From: an uncultured Dehalococcoidia bacterium
GTDB taxonomy: Bacteria > Chloroflexota > Dehalococcoidia > GIF9 > UBA5629
Reading direction: 5' to 3'
NCBI GenBank assembly: GCA_937975645.1
Contig: CALJTV010000006.1
Span: 1-42,371, forward strand
Length of the DNA: 42,371 nucleotides
Shown: positions 33,666 to 40,947 of the stretch, in pieces
Position numbering within the stretch: the stretch's first letter is position 1
Layout of the letters: each line of letters begins with the position of its first letter
The notes under the pieces: model-generated
Told to the model about the DNA's origin: nothing
The model's database searches: none
Seen by the model: only the letters and a program-made list of their open reading frames with translations
Translations under genes and position numbers: made by a program

Positions 33666-34661
33666 GTGGAGATAAGTTTTTCGCTAATCATAGTGCTGCT
33701 GCTGGTGCTGGCAGCAGAGTTCGTAAACGGCTGGACAGATGCCCCCAATGCCATCGCCACGGTGGTCTCAACGCGTGTCCTCTCGCCATACCAAGCGGTG
33801 GCGATGGCTGCGGTGATGAACATACTGGGGGCGCTGCTCACCGGGACGGCGGTGGCGGTCACCATTGGTAAGGGGATTATCCAACCGGAGGCTGTCTGTC
33901 TGAGCACCGTGGCTGCTGGCATGCTGGCGATAGTGGTCTGGAGTACCGTAGCCTGGTGGTTCGGTCTGCCCACAAGTGAGACGCACGCCCTGGTGGCGGG
34001 GCTGGCGGGCGCCGGGCTAGCCTATGCTGGACCCTCTGTCCTGCTCTGGGAGGGCTGGCGCAAGGTGCTCATCGGTCTGGGGCTGTCCACCATGGTGGGG
34101 TTTACCTTTGGCTACATCGTGATGAACATCATCTACCGGTTGTTGTCCCGTGTTAACATGACCAGGGTGAGGCAGGTGTTTGGGCGTCTGCAGCTCCTCT
34201 CCGCTGCCTTTATGGCTTTTAGCCACGGCAGCAATGATGGGCAGAAGTTCATGGGTGCCTTTGCGCTGGCGCTGTTCCTCGGCGGCGCCCTGTCCGAGGT
34301 ACATGTCCCCATCTGGGTCATTTTAATATGCGGCATTGTCATGGGCTTGGGCACCAGCTTCGGTGGCTGGCGTATCATCCGCACCATGGGCTTCCGTCTC
34401 ACCAAGTTGGAGCCGGTGAATGGGTTTGCCGCCGAAAGCTCTGCCAGCATGGCTATCCTGCTAGCTTCGTTCACCGGCGTGCCCTTGAGCACCACGCAGA
34501 CCATCAACATGGCGATTATTGGTGTGGGGTCTACGCGCCGCTTTTCTGCAGTGAGGTGGGGTGTCACCAATGAGATCGTCATGGCGTGGTTGCTCACCTT
34601 CCCGGTGTGTGGCTTGCTGGGTTATCTGTTCGGGATGGTGCTCAGACCGCTTTTTGCCTGA
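33666..34661 (+). CDS. PiT-family inorganic phosphate transporter
   Basis: A 331-residue membrane protein with about ten hydrophobic segments and the internal duplication of the Pit family: EFVNGWTDAPNAIATVVSTRVLSP near the N terminus and SHGSNDGQKFMGAF near residue 182. The family imports phosphate, usually as a metal-phosphate complex with H+ or Na+. It starts at GTG 33666. It follows DUF47 and precedes the PhoU-like gene, so the three form a low-affinity phosphate uptake and control locus; there are no PstSCAB genes in the window. Confidence 0.94.
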   Translation: MEISFSLIIVLLLVLAAEFVNGWTDAPNAIATVVSTRVLSPYQAVAMAAVMNILGALLTGTAVAVTIGKGIIQPEAVCLSTVAAGMLAIVVWSTVAWWFGLPTSETHALVAGLAGAGLAYAGPSVLLWEGWRKVLIGLGLSTMVGFTFGYIVMNIIYRLLSRVNMTRVRQVFGRLQLLSAAFMAFSHGSNDGQKFMGAFALALFLGGALSEVHVPIWVILICGIVMGLGTSFGGWRIIRTMGFRLTKLEPVNGFAAESSASMAILLASFTGVPLSTTQTINMAIIGVGSTRRFSAVRWGVTNEIVMAWLLTFPVCGLLGYLFGMVLRPLFA

Positions 34662-34779
34662 TGTATCGCTATTTTTGTTTTCAGACCTATAGCCTCGGAG
34701 TCTGGCGATGTGTATAATTAGAGCCAGCAATGAGAGCGATGAGGACTAAAGGTTTAATCTAAGTGGGGGTAAAGAGCAA

Positions 34780-35448
34780 ATGGCGATGAGTAGTGAGTCT
34801 AAACAGCGGTTGCAGGAGATCCACAATGATATCCAGGAGATGGCCGGGCTGGTAACTAAGGCGATCGGTCGTTGCATCGAGGCGCTGAAAAACCGTGACC
34901 TTAAGCTGGCGCATAAGGTCATCGCCGATGATATTGCGATCAACAAGAAGCGGTTTACCATTGAGGACAAATGCATTGCGTTGATGGGGGCGGAGCTTTT
35001 GCCTGCAAACGAGCTCCGCGACATGGTGTCGGTGCTCAATATCACCACGGAGCTGGAGAGGGTCGGCGACTACGCCGAGGGCATAGCCAAGATAGTGGTG
35101 ATGATAGGGGATGAGCCACCATTGAAGCCGCTGATAGATATCCCCAGGATGGCGGAACTGACCATCGAGATGATCGAAAAGAGCATTCAGGCTTTCCGCA
35201 ACCGGGATGTGGCACTGGCAAAGCATGTGGTCTCTATGGACAATGTAGTGGACGGGCTCTATGACCAGGTGTTTCGTGAGCTGCTCACCTTCATGATGGT
35301 CGACCCCAAGACAATCAACCGAGCGACGCGCCTCATTTGGGTGGCACATAACCTGGAGCGCGCCGCCGATAGGGTGACCAACATCTGCGAGCGGGTGGTG
35401 TTCACCGTCAGCGGCAGAATGGAGGACCTAGAAGTCTCCAAATATTAA
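34780..35448 (+). CDS. PhoU-like phosphate signalling protein
   Basis: A 222-residue PhoU protein made of two three-helix repeats; the family metal motif is visible twice as ELERVGDYAEGIAKI near residues 90-104 and NLERAADRVTNICERVVF near 193-210. PhoU tunes phosphate transport and PhoR-type kinase activity. It follows the Pit gene after 118 bases, with a TATAAT at 34713-34718 in the gap, so it may have its own promoter. The site before ATG 34780 is weak (GGGGGT); ATG 34786 is possible. Confidence 0.93.
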   Translation: MAMSSESKQRLQEIHNDIQEMAGLVTKAIGRCIEALKNRDLKLAHKVIADDIAINKKRFTIEDKCIALMGAELLPANELRDMVSVLNITTELERVGDYAEGIAKIVVMIGDEPPLKPLIDIPRMAELTIEMIEKSIQAFRNRDVALAKHVVSMDNVVDGLYDQVFRELLTFMMVDPKTINRATRLIWVAHNLERAADRVTNICERVVFTVSGRMEDLEVSKY

Positions 35449-35541
35449 CTGACAGCCCCGGGTCTTCAACCGCGCATAAGTCTTTTGTCAAAGCTTTTCC
35501 CTTTGCGTCATATGCCATTGCCCGCCACTTGTAGCCGTGAA

Positions 35542-35570
35542 AAGACAAATGCTGGCAAAGGTGGTAAAAT
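35542..35570 (+). promoter_or_regulatory. Weak putative promoter of the MBL-fold gene
   Basis: AAGACA (35542-35547) and TAAAAT (35565-35570) are 17 bp apart, about 25 bases before ATG 35597. Confidence 0.35.
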
Positions 35571-35596
35571 AGCCAAAACGGTATGAGGGTAGGCAT

Positions 35597-36586
35597 ATGA
35601 TCGAAGAACTTCTCCCCGGCTTGTATCGCATCGAAATCCCCTTGCCCCGGAGCCCTCTAAAAGCCCTGAACTCGTATGTGGTGAAGGGCGGGGACAGGTT
35701 CCTCATTGTCGATACCGCATTCAACCGCGAGGAGTGCTGGCAGCCCACCATATCGGCGCTTCGGGAGCTGGGTGTTGACCTGGACAGGACCGATTTTTTT
35801 ATCACCCACCTGCATGCCGACCATTCGGGGCTGGTGGGCAGGCTGGCGAAGCCCACATCCCAAGTATATTTCAGTGAAATCGAGGCGCGGTTCATGCGCG
35901 GCGGCACCGGGGAGGGGAAAGCTCCGGACCACTGGCAAAATACAGTCCAGTACTACTTAGCCAGCGGCTTCCCCCGTGATGAGCTGGAGGTGGCAATGCA
36001 AGGCCACCCGGGTCGTCGTTACAGCTCAAGGCAGTATGTCAACCTGAGGGCTCTGCGGGACGGAGAGAGCATAGAAATCGGCGATTACAGATTTGTGGGC
36101 ATCGATACCGCCGGTCATACCCCGGGGCATATGTGCCTCTATGAGCCGGAGAAAAAGGTGCTCATCGCCGGTGACCACCTGCTCATCGATATCACTCCCA
36201 ATATCACCACCTGGCCCGAGCTGGAGAACTCCCTGAAGAGCTATCTGGACAACCTGGACAAGGTATATAAGCTGGATGTGGCAATGGTACTGCCCGGCCA
36301 CCGCCGCCTGTGGAACGACCACCGCAAGCGCATCCGCGAGCTCCAGGAGCACCACCGCAACCGGCTGGCAGAGGCTATGGCGGCGCTTGAGAGCGGTCCC
36401 AAGACCGCCTGGGAGGTAGCACCGTACATCACCTGGGATATAGAGGCTGATTCCTGGGAGGACTTTCCCACGGTGCAAAAGTTCTTTGCCGTCGGCGAAA
36501 CGCTGGCTCACCTTGAATACCTGGAGGCAGAGGGCAGGATAACGAAGCATTCCAGAAACGGCAAGATATATTACTCCCTGGCATAG
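35597..36586 (+). CDS. Metallo-beta-lactamase fold hydrolase with C-terminal winged-helix-like region
   Basis: A 329-residue protein. The metal motif H71-x-H73-x-D75-H76 (THLHADHSG) is intact, with the later ligands in DTAGHTPGHMCLY, AGDHLL and LPGHRR. The MBL domain covers about 10-240. The last 80 residues (WEVAPYITWDIEADSW … EAEGRITKHSRNGKIYYSLA) look like the winged-helix tail of the glyoxalase-II/LACTB2-like branch. Such enzymes hydrolyse thioesters or phosphoesters, and acyl-CoA or glutathione-type thioesters are plausible substrates. The nitroreductase gene follows 15 bases after the stop. Confidence 0.9.
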   Translation: MIEELLPGLYRIEIPLPRSPLKALNSYVVKGGDRFLIVDTAFNREECWQPTISALRELGVDLDRTDFFITHLHADHSGLVGRLAKPTSQVYFSEIEARFMRGGTGEGKAPDHWQNTVQYYLASGFPRDELEVAMQGHPGRRYSSRQYVNLRALRDGESIEIGDYRFVGIDTAGHTPGHMCLYEPEKKVLIAGDHLLIDITPNITTWPELENSLKSYLDNLDKVYKLDVAMVLPGHRRLWNDHRKRIRELQEHHRNRLAEAMAALESGPKTAWEVAPYITWDIEADSWEDFPTVQKFFAVGETLAHLEYLEAEGRITKHSRNGKIYYSLA

Positions 36587-36601
36587 GTAAGGAGGTACGC
36601 T

Positions 36602-37192
36602 ATGGAGGTTATGGAAGCAATAAAAAACAGGCGCAGCATCAGGAAGTACCGCCCCGACCCCGTCCCTGAAGACGTCTTGCAGACTGTCCTGGAGGCAGGG
36701 CGCTGGGCGCCCTCGTGGGCGAACACCCAGTGCTGGAGGTTCATAATAGTCAGGGATGCGACGACCAAGGCTAAGCTGGCTGAGACGCTCAGGGGTACCA
36801 GGGCGGGCAGGCCCAACCCGGCGACCGAGGCGGTGCGTACCGCCCCGGTGGTGATAGCCGCCTGTGCCGAAAAAGGGCTTTCCGGCTTCTACCGCGATGA
36901 GAGCGGGCAGGTCCTGCCAGCTACCGACAAGGGCGACTACTGGTACATGTTTGATGTCGCTTTGGCCATGCAGAATATGTGCCTTGCGGCGCACGCCCTG
37001 GGGCTGGGCACAGTCCATACCGGCTTGCTCGATGCTCAGGAAGCTGCCAGGATATTGGGCTTGCCTCAGAACGTGGTGCTGGTGGAGCTGATGCCCTTGG
37101 GCTATCCCGATGAGACGCCGGCTCCAAGACCACGTAAAGAGCTAAGCGACTTCGTCTTCTACGAGCACTATGCCCAGAGCACAGCGAAGTGA
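36602..37192 (+). CDS. Nitroreductase-family flavoprotein
   Basis: A 196-residue single-unit nitroreductase with a TAAGGAGGT site before ATG 36602. FMN-binding segments are NRRSIRKYRPDPVPED, GRWAPSWANTQCWRF near 37-51 and the late GLGTVHTGLLD with ELMPLGYPDETP. The family reduces nitro groups, quinones or enones with NAD(P)H and also includes dehalogenating or flavin-destructing enzymes. It appears to be in one transcript with the MBL gene upstream and the rhomboid gene downstream, which it overlaps by one base. Substrate unknown. Confidence 0.92.
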   Translation: MEVMEAIKNRRSIRKYRPDPVPEDVLQTVLEAGRWAPSWANTQCWRFIIVRDATTKAKLAETLRGTRAGRPNPATEAVRTAPVVIAACAEKGLSGFYRDESGQVLPATDKGDYWYMFDVALAMQNMCLAAHALGLGTVHTGLLDAQEAARILGLPQNVVLVELMPLGYPDETPAPRPRKELSDFVFYEHYAQSTAK

Positions 37193-37782
37193 TGAGGTAC
37201 CGTAGTTACGGCGACGACGGCATCATGCCGGTGGTGGCGATAATCGTCGCCTGCTTTGTGCTCTACCTGGCGACCGTCATCGCCAATTTCTTCGGCTACA
37301 GCCTGATAGTTTATCTGGGGATGCGCCCGGCAAGCCTGCTTGTGCAGCCGTGGACTATCATCACCAGTCTGTTCATGCACGGCGGCATCTGGCACCTGCT
37401 GGCAAACATGCTCACCCTTTATTTCTTCGGTACCTTTCTGCAGCGGCTGGTGGGCACTAGGACGTTCCTCCTTATCTACTTTGTTGGCGGCATCGTGGGT
37501 AATATCTTGTTTATCTTTCTGGGACCACCCTATGCCACAGTGGTCGGTGCCTCGGGTGCCATATTTGCTCTAGGGGGGACGCTGGCGGTGCTGACGCCGA
37601 TGTCCCGTGTCTTTATCTTCCCCATCCCGGTGCCCATGCCCCTATGGGTGGCAGTCATCGGTGGTTTCCTCATCCTCTCCTTTGCCCCGGGCATAGCCTG
37701 GCAGGGGCATCTCGGCGGCTTGGTAACCGGGCTTATCGCCGGCTTCTTGCTGCGCCGCCGCCGGCGCTTCGTCATATTCTAA
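37192..37782 (+). CDS. Rhomboid-family intramembrane serine protease
   Basis: A 196-residue six-helix membrane protein. The catalytic serine is Ser121 in GASGAIFAL and the histidine is His173 in WQGHLGGL; the loop HGGIWHLLANM near 63-73 gives the conserved His and Asn of the oxyanion region. All catalytic residues of the family are present, in contrast with the S2P-like protein at 9802-10911. It cleaves membrane protein helices. ATG 37192 overlaps the upstream stop (TGATG); a GTG at 37189 is the other option. The helices begin near residue 11 with a short cytosolic start. Confidence 0.93.
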   Translation: MRYRSYGDDGIMPVVAIIVACFVLYLATVIANFFGYSLIVYLGMRPASLLVQPWTIITSLFMHGGIWHLLANMLTLYFFGTFLQRLVGTRTFLLIYFVGGIVGNILFIFLGPPYATVVGASGAIFALGGTLAVLTPMSRVFIFPIPVPMPLWVAVIGGFLILSFAPGIAWQGHLGGLVTGLIAGFLLRRRRRFVIF

Positions 37783-37804
37783 CCGTCGCTGCACACGCTA
37801 CTTC

Positions 37805-38557
37805 ATGCAGTTGAAACGGTATTCTACAACCGACCTCGAGCGCCTCCTTTCCAGCCTTACCGAAGCAGGGGACAGCTATCTGACCATCTATGTGGAGCCG
37901 GGGTTTTTCCCGCAATACATCGTGGACTTGAAGCTGGAGCCGGAATGGCAGGTACTGGTGGACGGGGTAAAGGTAGCTGTGGCTCAAGAAGCGGTGGTGG
38001 TGGCTGCGGAAAAATACGGCACTGGCGCCGCCATCTTCTGGAGCGAAGGCGCTGACAAGTACCTCATAATACCGCCGTTCCCGCTGGGGGAAAACCGCAT
38101 CTCCACCGGTGTACCCGATATTTCCCCGATCAAAGCGGTGCTGAAAAGAAAATACCTCCTGGGTGTGGCGCTGGTCGCCTGGGGCTCTTATGCGCTAGGC
38201 GTTTTTAACGGCGACAGGCTGGTCGATTGCAAAATAGGCACCGGCTACATACACAAAAGGCACCGCAAGGGGGGCAGGAGCGAGCGCAGGTTTGCCCGCA
38301 GGACCGAGGAGCAGAAGAAGGACTTCCTCAGAAAGGTCGCCAACAGGCTCGATGAGAGGTTCGGCAGCCTCGTGCTGGACTATATATTCTTCGGTGGCAA
38401 CCGCCTGATACTAAAGCCCCTTGTCCGTGAATGCCGTTATCTACAGTCCAACGCCGCTAAACTTTCGTCCAGAGTGCTTGAGGTCAGGTATGCTGACAGG
38501 GAGGCGCTTATCAGGAGCTACGGAGAGATAACCACCTCGTTGGTGTTCTCCTTCTAA
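37805..38557 (+). CDS. VLRF1 / aeRF1-type release-factor-like protein
   Basis: A 250-residue protein resembling the VLRF1 branch of the eRF1 superfamily (related to Vms1/ANKZF1 peptidyl-tRNA hydrolases of ribosome rescue) in its acVLRF1-like bacterial form. The central loop is preceded by GVFNGDRLVDCKIGTGYIHKRH and reads K155-G156-G157-R158-S159-E160-R161-R162-F, followed by ARRTEEQ and a long helix, as in that family. Active members carry a glutamine in this glycine loop that drives peptidyl-tRNA cleavage; none is present here. The family call is from remembered motifs and needs a profile search. It starts 22 bases after the rhomboid stop, with no clear ribosome site. Confidence 0.68.
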   Translation: MQLKRYSTTDLERLLSSLTEAGDSYLTIYVEPGFFPQYIVDLKLEPEWQVLVDGVKVAVAQEAVVVAAEKYGTGAAIFWSEGADKYLIIPPFPLGENRISTGVPDISPIKAVLKRKYLLGVALVAWGSYALGVFNGDRLVDCKIGTGYIHKRHRKGGRSERRFARRTEEQKKDFLRKVANRLDERFGSLVLDYIFFGGNRLILKPLVRECRYLQSNAAKLSSRVLEVRYADREALIRSYGEITTSLVFSF

Positions 38558-38566
38558 TGGAGCTGC

Positions 38567-39007
38567 TCATCCTCCCCTGTCAGATAGCCGCTCGATGAGC
38601 GCCTGGTAGAACTCCTCAGGGCTTTTCCCCAGGGACATCCTCTCCATGGGGCACATGTCATTGCCATCTGCTGTAGTGATGAAGGGCACTAGTCTCTGTA
38701 GGTGGTATTCGATACCGTGCTCCTGCAGCACATGGGCGGCGAGTTGGCTCCCCAGCGGGCTATATACTGCACCAGCCCCTACCTTAATACACAGCAGCGC
38801 CGCTGCCCTGCCCACCACCTTGTCGAACACCACCACAGTGGTATAACCTCTGGCAGCGGTCCTCGCGTATTCCAGCAGCGGTAGCAGTCCGTCCTTCGTC
38901 GAACTGAACACTAGCCTGCTATTGTGGTACACCTGAAGCGCATCGGTGCTGGTGAGGAAATCGGTGAACAGCCTCTGGTACTTATCGCTGCCTGTGCTCT
39001 TACTCAT
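38567..39007 (-). CDS. DUF1893 family protein
   Basis: A 146-residue protein of the DUF1893 (TM1506-like) family, which has a cytidine-deaminase-like fold without a known reaction. Family features are LEYARTAARGYTTVVVFDKVVGRAAALLCIKVGAGAVYSPLGS and the late CPMERMSLGKSPEEFY. Its ATG overlaps the stop of the DUF362 gene by 4 bases (ATGA), so the two are translationally coupled. The function is unknown; the late Cys and Glu could serve a metal site. Confidence 0.85.
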   Translation of the reverse strand: MSKSTGSDKYQRLFTDFLTSTDALQVYHNSRLVFSSTKDGLLPLLEYARTAARGYTTVVVFDKVVGRAAALLCIKVGAGAVYSPLGSQLAAHVLQEHGIEYHLQRLVPFITTADGNDMCPMERMSLGKSPEEFYQALIERLSDRGG

Positions 39008-39918
39008 CTGAGCAAGACCTCTGTGACCTTTTCCGCCAGCTCCTTGCTTTCGGGGTCATCGGTGACGAGTTCAATCCGTTCCGGCGAGTCCACCCCCAGC
39101 CCCAGCTCCACCGCCCTGGCGATCTGCTCCTGCTCGAACACTTTCCCTTTGTTTACCTCAGGTGTGGTACCCAAGAGCCGCAGTACCGCCACGCCCACCG
39201 CATCTATGGCCACACGGTCGCTGCCGGCGACCATTACATTGGCTTTGACCCTCGTCCCTCTGTCAGGACCGCCGTCCACGAAGGCGTCCACGCCGTCGAG
39301 GACGACCAGGTCAGGAGTGTAGGCGGTATTTATCTCGGCGATCATCTTCCGCATATGCGGTGAGCTATGCAGCTCAGCCATATACGGGTAACCTTTGCCC
39401 GCCACCATGCCTACTGCGTTCTTCAAAGACATGGTGAAGTGCCCGCCATAGGCGTGCGTCTTCAGACAGCAGGTCTGTACTATTGATTCCGCCTCCAGGT
39501 AAGCCTTAGGGAAGAGGAAACCGTCCTTCCAGTGGCTATCTTTGGGGCGGAAATGCGCCCAGCCGCTCCTGTCCATCTCCTCTAAGTTGAGGATTTCGAA
39601 GCCCAGCTCCTTAGCCATCTCGAGTATGCCCTTCTTCTTCAGCACCTCGCGGGTGGGCTGCAGGGGACCGCAGCGCTCGGCAAGGGTTATCTTGGTTGCC
39701 CCCATCTCCTTAAGCTTGAGCACCAGGGCACGCAGCGTGTCATTATGGGTGGAGCCCGGTGCCGGGTCAGCGGTGTTGAAGTTGGGCTTCAGCACCACCG
39801 CCTTGCCCTTCACCGGGTTGTGCCTAAGCAGGGCAATTGCCCTTTTTACCCCCAGGGCGCGGTCTTCGGTGCGCACCAGGCTCACTTTTGTCGCTGGTTT
39901 CGGTTGCCTCTTCTCCAT
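39004..39918 (-). CDS. DUF362 family protein
   Basis: A 304-residue DUF362 protein. The longer frame (to 40140) runs into the divergent DegV gene and lacks family features; ATG 39918 has CAGGAGTGG just upstream and is preferred. Recognisable parts are VVLKPNFNTADPAPGSTHND, ATKITLAERCGP, the CLKTHAYGGHFTMSLKNAVGM segment, and VVLDGVDAFVDGGPDRG. Many family members end in a ferredoxin-like 4Fe-4S domain; this one does not. Function unknown. It is the first gene of a two-gene operon with DUF1893. Confidence 0.87.
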   Translation of the reverse strand: MEKRQPKPATKVSLVRTEDRALGVKRAIALLRHNPVKGKAVVLKPNFNTADPAPGSTHNDTLRALVLKLKEMGATKITLAERCGPLQPTREVLKKKGILEMAKELGFEILNLEEMDRSGWAHFRPKDSHWKDGFLFPKAYLEAESIVQTCCLKTHAYGGHFTMSLKNAVGMVAGKGYPYMAELHSSPHMRKMIAEINTAYTPDLVVLDGVDAFVDGGPDRGTRVKANVMVAGSDRVAIDAVGVAVLRLLGTTPEVNKGKVFEQEQIARAVELGLGVDSPERIELVTDDPESKELAEKVTEVLLR

Positions 39919-40048
39919 GGTCCACTCCTGCCTTCCTTTAGCTAAATTATAGCCAATGCGCCTGTGCGGCACCAATTTTTGTTCCCCGATGCTTGACAGG
40001 GGGATACCTCGTATGGCAAAGTAGTGCCATACCGGGACAGGGGGAGCC

Positions 40049-40909
40049 ATGAACAAAGTAGCTGTGGTCACCGATAGCACCAGTTGCCTGCCGCCGGAAA
40101 TCGTGAAGGAATACGATATCCAGGTGGTGCCGTTGTACATCCTCTATCAGGGGAAGAGCTACCGCGATGGCGTTGATATGACGGCGCAGGAGGTGTACCG
40201 GATCATGCGCCGCAAGCAGGACCTGCCCACCACCGCTACTGCCGCCGTGGGCGACTTCCTGGGGGCTTTCCGTGAGGCGGCTAAAAAGGCGGAGAGCGTG
40301 CTCTGTATCCCGCTCTCCGGCATACTGAGCAAGACCTTCGAGGCAGCTTCTGCGGCGAAAAACCTAGCTAAAGAGGAGTTACCCCGCACCGTCATCGAGG
40401 TGTTCGATAGTCGGGCAGTCGGCGGCGCTTTGGGCTTTATTGTCGCCGAAGCTGCCAAGGTGGCAAAAGCGGGCGGAAACCTTGCGGCTGCGCTGGAGGC
40501 GGCGAAAAAGGTCATGGGCAAGGTAAGGCTTTACGCCATGCTCGATACCCTCTATTACCTTGCCCGTTTGGGACGCATCGGCAGAGCGGCTGCCTGGGCG
40601 GGCTCGCTGCTGGACATGAAGCCCATCTTGCAGCATTCCCCGGAGCACGATGAGGCCATGCCGGTAGCCCGCCCTCGTACCAAGAGAAAGGGCATCGAAT
40701 GCCTGCTCCAGTTGCTGAGGCAGAGGGTGGGCAGTCTCAGGCTGCACATCAATATCCACCACGCCGATGACCTTGAGGAGGCTCAGAGGCTGGTGGAGAA
40801 GGTGAAGAGCGAGTTCAACTGTGCCGAGGTCTACATAACCGAGTTCACCCCCCTGATGGGTGTGCACACCGGTCCGGGACTGCTCGGTTTTTCTTTCTAC
40901 GCCGACTAG
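40049..40909 (+). CDS. DegV family protein (copy 2)
   Basis: A 286-residue DegV protein with GGGGGAG before ATG 40049. Family segments are VVTDSTSCLPPEI, LPTTATAAVGDFL, IPLSGILSKTFEAA, MLDTLYYLARLGRIGRAAAW and the closing MGVHTGPGLLGFSF. It should bind a fatty acid as FakB-type proteins do. Compared with copy 1 at 12635 it differs in most of the pocket-lining segments, so a different ligand is plausible. The 4HBD-like gene follows 38 bases later and may share its transcript. Confidence 0.9.
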   Translation: MNKVAVVTDSTSCLPPEIVKEYDIQVVPLYILYQGKSYRDGVDMTAQEVYRIMRRKQDLPTTATAAVGDFLGAFREAAKKAESVLCIPLSGILSKTFEAASAAKNLAKEELPRTVIEVFDSRAVGGALGFIVAEAAKVAKAGGNLAAALEAAKKVMGKVRLYAMLDTLYYLARLGRIGRAAAWAGSLLDMKPILQHSPEHDEAMPVARPRTKRKGIECLLQLLRQRVGSLRLHINIHHADDLEEAQRLVEKVKSEFNCAEVYITEFTPLMGVHTGPGLLGFSFYAD

Positions 40910-40947
40910 AGTACAATAGCCCCATAATTCCACAAGGAGGTGCCGTT

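Noticed and set aside
36026-37018. Minus-strand 330-residue open frame over the MBL and nitroreductase genes
   Set aside because: It is antisense to two clear family members and its sequence resembles no family; long antisense frames are expected from the codon bias of this DNA.
39919-40140. N-terminal extension of the DUF362 protein
   Set aside because: The extension overlaps the divergent DegV gene start, lacks family sequence, and a good ribosome site precedes ATG 39918.
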